The notes: generated by a model not told the origin, from the sequence alone. A stretch of DNA of 64,000 nt from Dacryopinax spathularia (GCA_037974965.1 JBBPFI010000001.1:1612001-1676000); one strand, 5' to 3'. Numbered from the stretch's first letter, positions 45,488-56,210 are shown. Numbers and translations are program-made.

Positions 45488-46495
45488 TCATTCCGGCTTT
45501 TGGGCGGTCCAGGTCACTACAGCGTACTCGTCGAACGAACCGCGTTGCTCCTCAGACATACGGTCCATAAAGGCGTCGAATTCTTCTGAGGTTGCGCCCA
45601 TGCCAAGACCTGCAAACGAAACAATCAGCTATCATGTTTTGGGTGAGCGGGACATTACGAACCACCAAGCCGCAGGTAGAGCGCCTTCATAGCTTTCCAG
45701 GCGCCTATGGTCGTCTCCCCGCCAGCCTGCAAAATATTGCTATGCGTGACCTGGACGTTCCGAAACCCGGCCTCTTCCAATAACTTCGTGAGTTTTGGTA
45801 GAGTATCACATCGGATACCCCTGCTCTCAGCCAGAGTACGCAAGGCCGAGATGTACTGGCGATTGAGTGGCAGCGGGTCTTTGTACCCATCGAAGGCCCG
45901 ATAGCAGTCGAATTCTTCTAGTCGAACCCATCCGCCGGGTTTGAGGACGCGAAAGAAACTGGAGATGCAGCTCTTCCAAGCCTCCAGGCTGAAGGCACAG
46001 ATCATCAGTCGCTGATGCACGAGTACGAAGGTGGAATTCCATTCCGTGGGCAAGTCCAGCGACGACTGCACAAGGAACTTGGTGTTGGGCGGTGGCTCCG
46101 ACGGGAAGAGCTGTGATTCTATGTCGATGCCAATAACCGTGACGGATGCGGGACAAAGCCTTGCTACGGTAGTCGCCCAGATGCCTGCGGGTGCCCATGA
46201 GCACCGCAACAACATGGTGTTGCCGCAAGACTTCTACTTACCAGTGCCTGTGCCTGCATCCAGTAAAGCGTCTCCCGGCTTGAGAGCCAGCTGACTCGGT
46301 AACATCATCGGAGTGTGCGCGACAACGACATAATGCTGGCGCTCCAACCTGGCGGTGGATGTCAAAACCGAGCACCGTATGAGTACACTGCGGAACGTAC
46401 CGATCTCTTTCCACGTCATCGGAGGGCAGGAGATACGACTCCGAAGTATAGTATCGGTTGGCCGCCACCGAATCGTTCTGGTCGGTGGATGACAT
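45488..46495 (-). CDS. SAM-dependent methyltransferase 2 of the array (UMTA/LaeA-like)
   Basis: Same family layout: MSSTDQNDSVAANRYYTSES then YLLPSDDVERDR, an intron (to ~46349), LERQHYVVV, LDAGTGTG at motif I, VIGIDIESQLFP at motif II, LVHQRLMICAFSLEAW, FFRVLKPGGWVRLEEFD, and after a last intron (~45601-45654) GLGMGATSEEFDAFMDRMSE and VVTWTAQKPE at the stop 45488. ATG 46495 is chosen because a TATA box lies about 48 bases upstream, matching the other copies. The in-frame ATG at 46534 sits only a few bases after that TATA box. It belongs to the methyltransferase array at 44171-53005. Confidence 0.85.
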
Positions 46496-46540
46496 GGTGA
46501 CAGGCTCAGGCGGGGTGGAATCTACCAAGGCCATGTCACC

Positions 46541-46548
46541 CTTATATC
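46541..46548 (-). promoter_or_regulatory. TATA box of methyltransferase 2
   Basis: Minus-strand GGGATATAAGGG about 48 bases before ATG 46495, the same spacing as in the other array members. Confidence 0.5.
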
Positions 46549-47375
46549 CCGTCCGGCCCAAAGGCGCTTATCTCGTGGATGTCCAGCCAACGTTTTACGC
46601 ATAATCCAAAGTCACGCCGGGTGCATCCAGAATCCAGCGAGCAACGTAAACATCATCGTGGTTCTTTTCCGCTTGATGTGACAGCACTGAGGTGCTGAGC
46701 CCGACACCTTTCCAGTGTCCTAATATGCGTTCAAAGCCTGACCGGGTTGTAGAAGTGTAGGGAAGACCACACCGGCAAGGCAGTCCACCTTCGGCAAACT
46801 CGAGTGGCTAAGTGATTCTTTCGGCTGACTTGTTGGATTAGACGCCGTTATATTTGCCGAGCAGACCGTAGAAGGAGATCCTCGTAACTAGGCGTTCACC
46901 GCATCGAGCATGGCACGTCCGTGACTTGGCCTCCAGCGGACTTCATGAGACCGTTCCAATCTATCATGACCACCGTTCAGCTTCTCATTTGCCCCCATGC
47001 CTAGAAATCAGACAGGTTTCTCCTTCCAGTCAAGCATAGGACAGCAAGCCGGTAATACCGGCAGAAATGAGCATTTCGTCGTATGGAACCGAGGGGACGG
47101 TGCATCATAAGAAGAAGACCGCCCAATTTCCGGAGCAACGTATCAAGGGTTGGGCTTCAAGACCTTCGATGTTACCCAGAAGCGGTAGCATCCCATCGAC
47201 AATAATAGACAAGGCTTTCCCGTGCAGAAGGCAAAAGAAGTGAGGAAGGCAGGAGAGTGCCACGTCAATGGTGCTAGCTTTCCTCGGGAGCCGCGGAGCG
47301 ATCACGTGCCTTCTCGTCCTCAAGCTGTCGCGCGGAAGCGTGCGCAATAGGTCATAACAAGAGCTAGCTTATGGT
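46549..47375. other. intergenic region between methyltransferases 2 and 3
   Basis: The longest gap in the array (about 830 bases). I looked for remnants of a seventh copy (YLLPSD, LDAGTG, HQRLM, PGG motifs) on the minus strand and saw none. Confidence 0.45.
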
Positions 47376-48353
47376 TTACAATGGTTTCCTGGCTGTCCAG
47401 CTGCACCAGGTCCTCCCGCAATTGGTTGAGCGCCACTCCTCCTCTATTCCGTCCATGAACTTGTCGTAATCTTCATCAGTTGACACGCCATTCAAGACTG
47501 TAGCCGCGTCAGTAAGCTAACGGTTACGTCGCAAGACCGGTTCGTACCTCCTGAATCCACATATGGGCGTTTCATGCCGCGCCATGCCCCGATCCAAGCA
47601 TTTCGAACAGCGACCTCCTCTCCAAGGCGCGTGATCTTACGGACTTCTTCGACGAGCTCGAAGCCGGCCTCTTCGAGGAACTCGGCGATGTGTAGCAAGG
47701 TATCTGGACCAACCCCACGCCTCTTGCAAATGATCTTCGTCGCCTCGTGGAATTTGTGAGTCAGAGGCGGAACCTTGCTCCCATTGCGGAAGACACCTGC
47801 GAAGTCGACTTCTTCAAGCTTGAGATAGCCACCAGGCTTCAGTACACGGAAGAATCCGGCAATCGCTTGCTTCCATCCATCTTCGCTGAAGGCAGCTACC
47901 ATCAAGCGCTGGTGGACAAGGGAAAAACTTCCATCCAATTCATGCGGAAGATCAAAAGTCGAACCAACGAAGAAGTTCATGTTCGGCGCGGGCTTCGGAA
48001 AGAGACGGCCTTGAATGTCGACTCCTACAAGAGAAACACCTGCCGGGAGATCGTTGGCAAGGTCCAGCAGCCAAATGCCTGCATGACAATGTTGAGATCG
48101 TGGTACACGCGCAAGCGCGAAGGTCCTTACCAGATCCGGTCCCCGCGTCTAGGACAGCATCGCCCTCCTTGAGAACGACTCCAACCGGTATCAGACCGCC
48201 ACTCAATGGCTTGACGGCAAAATGCTGCGCGTCCAGGCGAGCCTTTTCAGCCTCGTCAGATGGGAGAAGATAAGATTCGCTCGCATAGAAGCGATCGCTC
48301 TTGTCCTCAGGAATCTCGACAGAGACAGGTGCAAGGGTGAGAGCGGTAGCCAT
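47376..48353 (-). CDS. SAM-dependent methyltransferase 3 of the array (UMTA/LaeA-like)
   Basis: Three exons (48131-48353, 47548-48078, 47376-47497) give 291 aa. It starts MATALTLAPVSVEIPEDKSD and continues RFYASESYLLPSDEAEKARL; here there is no intron after this block, unlike several neighbours. Motif I is VLDAGTGSG/IWLLDLA across the first intron, followed by LVGVDIQGRLFPKPAPN, LVHQRLMVAAFSEDGWK and FFRVLKPGGYLKLEEVDF. The last exon gives STDEDYDKFMDGIEEEW and WTARKPL. This is the cleanest model of the array and a good reference for intron positions: one intron within motif I and one before the C-terminal helix. Confidence 0.88.
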
Positions 48354-48400
48354 TGTGGATTTGGAGTGAGTTGTGATGATCGTTGAGCTAGTTCTTACTC

Positions 48401-48408
48401 CTTATATA
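48401..48408 (-). promoter_or_regulatory. TATA box of methyltransferase 3
   Basis: Minus-strand TATATAAG about 50 bases before ATG 48353. Confidence 0.55.
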
Positions 48409-48840
48409 CTGTAAGTTCATCTGCCTGCCCTCCTGGTCCATTGGCAATCCCCTGGTAGGGCGGCCGAAGAACATGCATGTTGAACCTGTCAGGCAACGTC
48501 GGCTCCGGTGCGCTCTGGATGATTCCGAGCCGATAAGTTGCGGCCGTCCGGGATGAACAAGCGCCGGTGACCAACCGCAAAAGAAGCGCTCGATGTGCCT
48601 GTCGGAAGAAGGGTACTTACATATACCGCAGGGCGGGTGGCACAGGAGACAACGCCTCACGACAGGGCTCCTTCTCGGCGCTTCACAAGGCGGCCACTGC
48701 AGTCCCTCCGTCAATTTCCTAGAGCACGATGAGTTACTTGCTAAGGCAAACATAACGGCAGGGGCGGAAAATGGTCTATCCGGCGGCATCTATGAAAGGG
48801 ACTGCAATTAGTCTACAGCGGAAAACGGTTTCACAATTCG
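48409..48840. other. intergenic region between methyltransferases 3 and 4
   Basis: 432 bases with the 3' end of copy 4 and the upstream sequence of copy 3; no other gene seen. Confidence 0.4.
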
Positions 48841-49889
48841 TCACATCGGTTTCCTCGCAATCCAGGTAATATACGTCCTAGAAAAGCTGTACTTCTGCCA
48901 TTCCGCCTCTACTAGATCCATGAAATGGTCATATTCTTCGCTCGTTCTTGCTACTTCGAAGCCTGACAACCGTCAGACATCAACGCATATGAGGTGGGAC
49001 ACCACTCACCACCCGCTTGCAAGAATGGCATTTTCATTCCCCTCCACGCGCCGATTCCGGCCTTGCGCGCATTCTCGTCACTGCCGTAAGGTACGCGAGT
49101 CTGATAGGTGTGCAGGATCTTGAATCCGGCTTGCCGGAGCAGGCCAGGTATCCTAAGCAAACTGTCCGAGCTGACACCTCGAGCTTCGCTGAGTACTCGT
49201 GCACCCTTCCAGAACTTGTCCGTCAGGGGCGGAACTGCACGGTCCTCCAAAACGCCGAGAAAGTCGATCTCTTCCAGCTGAAGGTAGCCGCCCGGCTTCA
49301 GGACCTGGTAGAACTCTGAAATGGCGGATTCCCATGCGTCGCGGCTGAAAGCTGCTACCATCAGTCGTTGATGTACTAGACGAAATTTCGAAGACCATTC
49401 CAGCGGCAAGTCGAGAGAGGACTGGACCCAGAACTGCATGTTGGGCTGAGGCGGCGGAAATAGCCGTTTCTCCAAGTCGATACCGACTAGATTCACCCGT
49501 GATTGGACGAGCTTAGCGAGGTCAAGAAGCCAGATTCCTAGAGTATACTCAGACCGAGTGCTTCAGGACTGCGCATGCCTTGCATACCCGATCCGGTCCC
49601 CGCGTCGAGAACCTCATCGCCGTCAGTCAGTGTCAACCCATCAGCGACATATGATCGGCTGTGTTTCTTCAGCACGTCATGCTGTATATGAAGCCTGGAT
49701 CCGTCCATCAATCTCTGCACCAGCCGTTTGAACGTATCGTACGTACCGCGTTCGTTCCTGCTCATCATGAGGCAAAAGGTATGTACCGGCAATGTAGTAT
49801 CTCTCCGCTCGAGTGATCCCTTCTGCAAGCGGGGCGTGGACTGCTTGCGGAGGCGCTGGTGGCAAGACTGTAAGTTCAGTGTGGGGCAT
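48841..49889 (-). CDS. SAM-dependent methyltransferase 4 of the array (UMTA/LaeA-like)
   Basis: Starts MPHTELTVLPPAPPQAVHAP, with an extended N terminus before RYYIAGTYLLPHDEQERTR (His replaces the usual Ser of YLLPSD). Motif I is VLDAGTGSG, then IWLLDLAKLV, LVGIDLEKRLFPPPQPN, LVHQRLMVAAFSRDAWE, EFYQVLKPGGYLQLEEIDFL. The last exon starts after an intron at ~48967-49015 and gives TSEEYDHFMDLVEAEWQKYS and ITWIARKPM. An intron after QERTR joins LVQRLMDGSRLHIQHDVLKK. It is most similar by eye to copy 3 around motif III and the following helix. Substrate unknown. Confidence 0.85.
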
Positions 49890-49942
49890 ACTGCTTGTAC
49901 CTCTACTAGCACTGGAGTAAATCCGGGGAAGGAGTCCCCATG

Positions 49943-49951
49943 GTATTATAG
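49943..49951 (-). promoter_or_regulatory. TATA-like box of methyltransferase 4
   Basis: Minus-strand CTATAATACC about 55-60 bases before ATG 49889; a weaker match than in the other copies. Confidence 0.4.
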
Positions 49952-50547
49952 GGACGCAAATGTACTCGGCTTCATGCTGCTCAGCTGAGTGTTGGCTCTG
50001 AGTAGGTCCCGATTGAGCAAGCCGCTAGAAGACACCCAAGGCACGTCTTGTAGCGCGGCACCGCGTATCCAATTTGACACCCGAAGGTCCATGCTAGACG
50101 CCCGAACAGTGTCAGGCAGGAAGAGACAAGTATCCAACGTGCGGTCAGAGACGGGCTCATAGCGCGGGCCGGACAGTCAGAACAGCAACGACTCCAAGGA
50201 GGTCCGCAGATACATCAAGAGCATGAAAATTTGATGAGCTGGCCCGAAGGAGATAAGCCTCGCTTGAATAGCTCCAAACTTTAGACGGAATACGTTCACG
50301 CCGTTGGACTGGGGCTAGCGTAACAGATGAAAGCTACTGTAGCGAACGCGGACAGGAAAGAAAAAACCCCGGTGCCCGGATTTGAATTCAGTCGGCCACG
50401 TGTTCTCCACGAAGGCCGAATAGGTTCCGAAGGTTCTTCTGCTTTGGAGGCTCCGGCCAGGACCTAACCACCATGTTACGTGCTGGTGTTCTAGCGCTAT
50501 CAGGTATTACCCGCTCGACAATGATGTTACTGTGGATGCCTCTGGTT
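49952..50547. other. intergenic region between methyltransferases 4 and 5
   Basis: About 600 bases without a recognisable gene. A T-run (minus strand) after GGGCACCGGGG near 50370 looks like a Pol III terminator but no tRNA fold fits in front of it. Confidence 0.4.
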
Positions 50548-51568
50548 CTACTGATGCATTGGCTTCCTGGCTGTCCAGCCGACCCACAGCCATGCGAACT
50601 CATTCGTTGCCCATTCCTCCTCCATCTCGTCCATGAAAGCGTCGAACTCGGCAGCTGTCTTAACAAGGCCAAATCCTGTATGAACAATCAGTGCATTTTC
50701 TGTGGTATGCTTGTCGGACACTGACCTCCCGCCTTGAGGAAGGGGAACTTGACGGCCCGCTGCGACCCCAGGGCGGCGTATCTTGCTTCTTTCCCTGCGT
50801 CACCATTTTGATACATATTTTCTTTTCGAACTTGGATGTCTTCGAATCCTGCGTCTCTCAAAATGTCTTCAAGGTTCGAGATCGTCTGCGGTGCGATATT
50901 TCTGGACTCGAACAAGCTGTGCATCGCCTTCATCCATTTGGTCGTCAAGGGTGGCGTTGGTACATTCTCAGGCATAACTCGCAGCACGTCGACCTCCAGC
51001 AGCTGAAGACCTCCGCCAGGCTTGAGGCAACGATAAAACGAAGCGATATTGGAGCGCCATGCCTCCTCGGTGAATGCACACACCATCAACCGTTGATGAG
51101 CGAAGGAGAAACTGGATGTCCATTCTTGCGGCAGGTCGAGGCTTGACTGAATCAAGAACTTCGTGTTCGGCAGCGGTTCCGGGAAGAGACGCCCCTCAAT
51201 GTCGATGGCCACTACCGTAACTCCGGAAGGAACCGAATTCGCCGTATCAATAGCCCAGGTGCCTGTGCTGGTTGAGCGCTTTCCTGCTTTGACTGCACTG
51301 AACTCACCAGAGCCAGTTCCGGCGTCAAGGATTTTATCTCCACTCGAAAGATGCAGGTCGGACGGGATGAACTCCCACCCAAGACGCTGTTTGGCCATGT
51401 CATGCTGCCGCTGCAATCTGAGAGCAGCGTAAGTGACGCCGTCATGAGACGGTAGTGAGATGATCATTCTTACCTCTCCTTCTCCAAATCATCCGATGGA
51501 AGTAGGTATGTGTCGGCAGTGTAATACCTCTCCGTTGTCGTGGACGTGGTAGTCGTCATACTGGACAT
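50548..51568 (-). CDS. SAM-dependent methyltransferase 5 of the array (UMTA/LaeA-like)
   Basis: Starts MSSMTTTTSTTTERYYTADT and YLLPSDDLEKER, then an intron to ~51421 and LQRQHDMAKQRLGWEFIP. Motif I ILDAGTGSG is followed by an intron and TWAIDTANSVPSGVTVVAID, with IEGRLFPEPLPN as motif II. AHQRLMVCAFTEEAWRSN and FYRCLKPGGGLQLLEVDVLR follow, and after the last intron GLVKTAAEFDAFMDEMEEEW and VGWTARKPMHQ. By eye it pairs with copy 6 (shared VDVLRV/VDLLRV, ALGSQRAVK/AIGSQRGVK, FLKAGG), suggesting a recent duplication within the array. Confidence 0.86.
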
Positions 51569-51616
51569 AGCGGGAGTGCTTGTTATGTAGAACGTTCGAG
51601 CTGCCCAAGCTAACAC

Positions 51617-51626
51617 TTCTTATACG
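51617..51626 (-). promoter_or_regulatory. TATA box of methyltransferase 5
   Basis: Minus-strand CGTATAAGAAG about 50 bases before ATG 51568. Confidence 0.45.
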
Positions 51627-51972
51627 TTTGGGGAAACAATCCCGAACGTATGGCCAGAATCCTGCCCATTCAGTAGATGACTACAGCACTCTCAGCATGC
51701 CACCGCACGTTTGAGATGCATAGGGCTGTTGAATCACTGACATGCTGATAATTCTGCCACGCACTACCAGTATAACAACATAAACGGGATGGGCTAGCAT
51801 CCGGAGAATGCAACATCCCGATATGAGATGCACAGCCTCCTCCGCGAAGTTCTGCGGCTTCCGAGCGAGTCGCGCCTCTTCGATGAACACCATGAACTGT
51901 CGCGTTCTCAATTCGCCGCACCATGCCTCTTCTTGACACTAAGCCGACCAAGCCCGAGTATCCAGCTGATAC
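51627..51972. other. intergenic region between methyltransferases 5 and 6
   Basis: 346 bases. A minus-strand frame with QFMVFIEEARLARK shows faint likeness to the C-terminal helix of the family, too weak to call a remnant. Confidence 0.35.
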
Positions 51973-53005
51973 CTACACTGGCTTCGTCGCCGTCCAGCGG
52001 GTCCACATCCACGCGAAGTCTGTCGTAGCCCACTCGTTCTCCATCTTGTCCATGAATACGTCGAACTCCTCGCTTGTCTGCGCGATTCCAAAGCCTGGTC
52101 ATTGCTTTATCAGAGACACGCCATGGGACCGGTACCGGCAAGACTTACCGCCGGCCTTCAGGAACGGACCTTTCACCCCTCGCTGCGAACCTATGGCTGT
52201 ATCCCTCGTTGCCTTGCCGTTGTCACCTCCCGTGTACCTCGGGCTGACAACAGTCTTGATATCGGCAAATCCTGCTTCCTCAAGCAAGCGAGGAATGTGC
52301 GCAATGGTCTGCGGTTTGACACCCCGTATGGAGCATAGCATGCTGAGCGCTTCGACCCATCTTGCAGTATATGGCGGGGTGACTACTTCGGGATACATGA
52401 CCCGAAGGAGGTCGACCTCTGCCAGCTGTAGCCGCCCACCAGGGCGAAGGATACGATAGAATCCTCTGATGGCGCTCTTCCATGCATCCTCCGTGAAGGC
52501 GAGGATCATGAGCCTCTGGAAGATGAACGCGAACTTGCCTGTCCATTCTTCCGGAAGATCCAGACTTGACCGCACGAGGAACTCCGTGTTGACACCTGGC
52601 GAAGGAAGCAGCTTCCCTTCGATGTCGATGCCGACTACTTGTACATTGGGCGGGACGGTTTGGGCCACGTCAGTCGCCCAAGAACCTGATAGTGGTGTTA
52701 GTTCACGACCATCAGCACCAAGGTCTGTTGCTGACCCGCTCCTGTCCCGGCATCCAGTATCCTATCGCCTTCTTTCAGCTCCAAATCATCGGGGATGAGT
52801 TCTGCGCCGAAGTACTTCTTGTAGATCTGGTGCTGCGAGTCCAACCTAATCCACGTACGTGTCAAGCTGCAGGCTACTAGGAAGAGAAGAATAATCACCT
52901 CGCTTTCTCCACCTCGTCCGAAGGAAGAAGGTATGTTTCGGCGGTATAGTACCTCCCGTCTTTAGAAGGGAAGGCGGTTGTAATCGATGCAACTGTCGAC
53001 ATCAT
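51973..53005 (-). CDS. SAM-dependent methyltransferase 6 of the array (UMTA/LaeA-like)
   Basis: The most 5' member of the array. It starts MMSTVASITTAFPSKDGRYY, followed by TAETYLLPSDEVEKAR, then an intron and LDSQHQIYKKYFGAELIPDD, ILDAGTGAG, an intron, SWATDVAQTVPPNVQVVGID, IEGKLLPSPGVN, FQRLMILAFTEDAWKSAI, FYRILRPGGRLQLAEVDLLR. After the last intron (~52100-52152) come QTSEEFDVFMDKMENEWA and WTRWTATKPV. Motif changes against other copies are IFQRLM for VHQRLM and KLLPSP for RLFPxP in motif II. Either of two adjacent ATGs (53005 or 53002) can serve as the start. Substrate unknown. Confidence 0.85.
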
Positions 53006-53059
53006 GCTGATCTGTACACAACCAGATCGCCGTCTGCAGCACGAGATTCCGCCGCGTAT

Positions 53060-53069
53060 CTGCTTATAT
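53060..53069 (-). promoter_or_regulatory. TATA box of methyltransferase 6
   Basis: Minus-strand GCATATAAGCA about 55-60 bases before ATG 53005. Confidence 0.5.
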
Positions 53070-53464
53070 GCCTCTTCTTACCAGGCGAGACTGTGAAAAC
53101 ATGCGCTTGTTCTTGCGGCGAGCTAAAAGCAACTTCCCCGAAGAGGTTTACCATATGACACTGCAATTCCATATGCCAACTCCCAGCCAGCTGGCAGACC
53201 TTCCTTATTTGTTCCTCTCACTTCCACATCCATGACTCCCCCGACTGGCTTCTAAGATCCTGACCAGATCGTTCCGATCAGCGAGCCAGACGCCGCCAAA
53301 GGGGGACAGATCAGATCAGGTGTCACTAAACAGACGTTGTATATTTCAAACGACAGTACGTGAAAAGGCAAGGAAAAGGAAAGAAAAGAAAGAGACGACA
53401 ATGAAGCTAAGCTACAATCTTCATCCTACACTATACGCTCCAGTCCGCATCCACATGAACAAGA
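53070..53464. other. intergenic region between methyltransferase 6 and the Kch1-like gene
   Basis: About 395 bases; promoter of copy 6 and terminator of the next minus-strand gene. A purine-rich tract (AAGGAAAAGGAAAGAAAAGAA) lies at 53368-53390. Confidence 0.4.
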
Positions 53465-55183
53465 TCAGAACGCATGTCCTCCAGCTCCGTGCCCACCACC
53501 ACCAATCAGGCTTCTCCGCCTTGCCTGCCCGGCGGAAGTGTCGTACTGCACTTGCAACTCTTCTTGTCGGTAGTACTGCGCCATATAGTCGTCTTCTATC
53601 TTGTACGCCACGCCGCTGCTCTGCCGTCTTTGTGGTCTGACGCGCTCGGTCTCGCCGTACGCGTATTGCACACGCTGCTGTTCGGGCGAGGCGAGTACGG
53701 GGGTGGAGTCGTAGCCCGCCCCGCTGCCGTGCATGACCAGATGCGCGGTACTGCCATACTCGGAGGCAGCGTCGTCGTACCCGCTTCCGCCGTTATCGAG
53801 CGACGTACTGGAGTAAGGGACGTATTGCCTGTCTTGGTAGGGCATGCCTCCTGGCTGGGCTGACGGTGGGTAAGTCGGACGGGGCTGCTGTTGCGTATGC
53901 GGAGGATAAGGAGGATAGCCGACCGAGTTGGGCGGGTAGTCGATCGCTGGCGGGGCGTATTCGGGCGGAACAGGGGCTTTGAAGTCGTTCCACTCGTGCT
54001 CTGCGCCGTTGAGCGAGACTCCGTAGCCGGACTCGTAGTCGTCGTCCACGGCCAGTTTGGGCAAAGTAGGCTGGGGAAGAGGAGGGGCCTTCTTGTTCTT
54101 GTAGTGCGAGAAGTCGCCGGCGGCTTCTTTCCGCGCGAGCGCCGCTTGCTTGGCGACACGCTGGCGAACTTTGCGCTGTATAAGCTCGGAGATACGCTTG
54201 TCGACTTTGTGGCAGCAGTATTCCTGCACACCGTGTTAGTTGTGATCACTCTGATTCCGAGTGTATGCATACCTTCAAGTTACCCCTGATGTGGCAGAGC
54301 AGAGGGATATACAGCACCGCCGCAATAATCAGCAAGATCAAGCTGCCCGCAAACACAAGCACAGTGAACAACATCGATATGAGCAAGCCAGCAGTCAAGA
54401 TCGAGCCATCATAGTACAACTTCAAGTCCGTCGAGAAGTTGTTCACCTGTGCAAAGGAAAAGAGCACGATCGCGTTGATGCACTGTCTTGGCCCGTCGGC
54501 TAGGAGAAGTCGTTTCCAGCCTTTGAAGGTGAAGAAGATGAAGAAGGCGAATTCGTCCATGCGTTTGGTCGAGTTGGCGATTTGGCAGAAGAAGCAGAAG
54601 TGGTCGTAGGACCCTGCCAGGCAGGTTAGTGGACCGAAAAGACGGCAAGAGAGGCGAGAGGAACATACGAAGACTGTAGTAGTTGTTTGCCATCACGTTG
54701 GTGAAAGCGTAGGAGATGTCGCGCGACATAATGATCTTCCTCGCCTTGGCCGTCTCGTACCCAAGCTATCCCAAACTCAGCACGCGTCGCAGAGCGCATG
54801 TACCACCGCGACTCACCAGTAAGAAGCCAAAGATGATGCACGCCACGAACACCCACTTTCCAATATCGAAGTTGACGATAATAGAGCAGTTGTTCGAGCT
54901 GTTGCATTTCGTGTAGATGCTCGACGTCCACCGGTTTGTCGACAACATCGTGATCGCCGTGAAGATGTCGGAGACGTACACGAGGAAGGACTTGATGACG
55001 ACGATGTAGAGCCACATGTAGCGGAGGGAAGTGGTGAAGGAGTTGTCTCGAAAGTCACGCACGTCGACAAAGTCGAACTGCACGTCATGAGCCTGTGCGT
55101 GGACTAAGGTTAGACGGGTAGGGACGAACCTTGTGCTCCGGAACCTCCTCACGCTTCCATCGTGCACCACCGCAGCAGCTCAT
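53465..55183 (-). CDS. KCH1: Kch1/Prm6-like low-affinity potassium channel
   Basis: Fungal plasma-membrane K+ transport protein of the Kch1/Prm6 family, linked in yeast to K+ uptake and calcium signalling during the pheromone response. It starts MSCCGGARWKREEVPEHK at 55183; an intron then leads to FDFVDVRDFRDNSFTTSLRY and MWLYIVVIKSFLVYVSDIFT. These N-terminal blocks are diagnostic. Further membrane segments are WVFVACIIFGFLL, INAIVLFSFAQ, and the pair LLISMLFTVLVFAGSLILLI and IAAVLYIPLLCHIRGN, then EYCCHKVDKRISELI. The last ~250 residues are a cytosolic Pro/Tyr/Gln-rich tail with several PPxY-like elements (PPEYAPP, YPPYPP). Introns of ~50-70 nt lie near 55087-55132, 54765-54818, 54613-54668 and 54221-54272. 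Estimated length is about 520 aa. Confidence 0.9.
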
Positions 55184-56210
55184 CTTGCGTTTCTATCAAG
55201 TCTTATAGGACGAGGATAAGGAATACTGAAGAGATGGGGATAAGGGGGTCGAGTCGAGTCGAGAGTTTGCACGCGGCACCAGGCCAGCGCGCGAGGGTTG
55301 TTGGGTGTCGAGGGTCAATTCAGGCGAGTGTTTCTTCACTTGCTGGAGATGTGGGCTGTCTTGCCCTAGGTGTCGAGTTTCGAGAGATGGTAGTATTGTA
55401 ATGAGTGACTGAGGATAAAAGAGTGCTGTGTTTGCTTGAGAGAGAGAGAGTGGCGTCGAGAGCGACAGAGAGAGAGAGAAGAGGCGAAGAAGATGGTGAT
55501 GAGGAGGACGACGGGGCTGACGACGGGGAACAGCGTTGATCGGTCCTTCGTCGCGCGGCGCGGTGGGGTCCTTCCGAATGGGGGACCCGTTTGTGGAAGC
55601 AATTGGAGGGCATAGCCACTCCGCCGGGAGTGGGCGTGAAGCTGGTTGCTAGGGCGCATCGTGTGGTCTGTTTGTGGCATTTTGCAGGTGGGTGGACCTG
55701 TTGGTCTGTCGGGTCGGATTTCATTCATGAACGGAGCGCCTCTGATGGCGGACCGCGACATCACTTGGTTGAAGCGCGTCAACTAGGGATCGTGTGAGAC
55801 AACGAGCTGGGTTAACTCTCGAGCTCCATCATTAACATCTATTATCCAACACCTTCATAGCATATTAGGGGTTCCTGCAAGGCCAGCAGTTGATAATGAA
55901 GTCCTCGTGTCGTTGATCGACTTCCTCTTTCAGGAATCAAAAGTTGTCATTATCGAGCCAGCTGGCTGCAGCCGAGTTATTAGTGACTCCGGCCATCATG
56001 GCGCGTCCCCGAAACGCGACATGTTCCTCAGGGTTCCTGTCTCTTCGCGCTCCGTCTTACGAGGGCCAGCACACGCGCATCGCATTCACATTCACATTCA
56101 CCAACTGCCAGGTCGCCTCTACTCCTCCTCCTCTTCCTCCTCCTCTTCAGTGCTAGTCTTTCGTTCCTATCATCTCTATTGAGCGCAATTGTATACCACC
56201 AGCATATATC
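55184..56210. promoter_or_regulatory. divergent promoter region between Kch1-like gene and the disordered-protein gene
   Basis: 1027 bases. Contains a GA microsatellite (55437-55482) close to the channel gene and CATATATC directly before ATG 56211. No further gene recognised. Confidence 0.4.
55437..55482. repeat. (GA)n microsatellite
   Basis: Two GA runs of about 14 and 16 bases separated by a short GC-containing spacer, in the region upstream of the Kch1-like gene. Confidence 0.8.

Noticed and set aside
46549-47375. A seventh methyltransferase or its remnant in the largest gap of the array
   Set aside because: None of the family motifs can be found on the minus strand in any frame.
50390-50450. 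Faint similarity of a minus-strand frame (AFVENTWPTEF) to the methyltransferase C-terminal helix
   Set aside because: Only about a dozen residues match loosely and neighbouring motifs are absent; not enough to call a remnant copy.
50340-50470. Possible tRNA on the minus strand: AATTCAAATCC box-B-like string followed by GGGCACC and a T-run
   Set aside because: No 5' strand complementary to the putative acceptor end is present within 70-110 bases and no anticodon arm can be folded by eye.
44171-53005. Secondary-metabolite gene cluster
   Set aside because: Multiple methyltransferases but no core synthase, P450, acyltransferase or dedicated regulator in the array or its immediate flanks.
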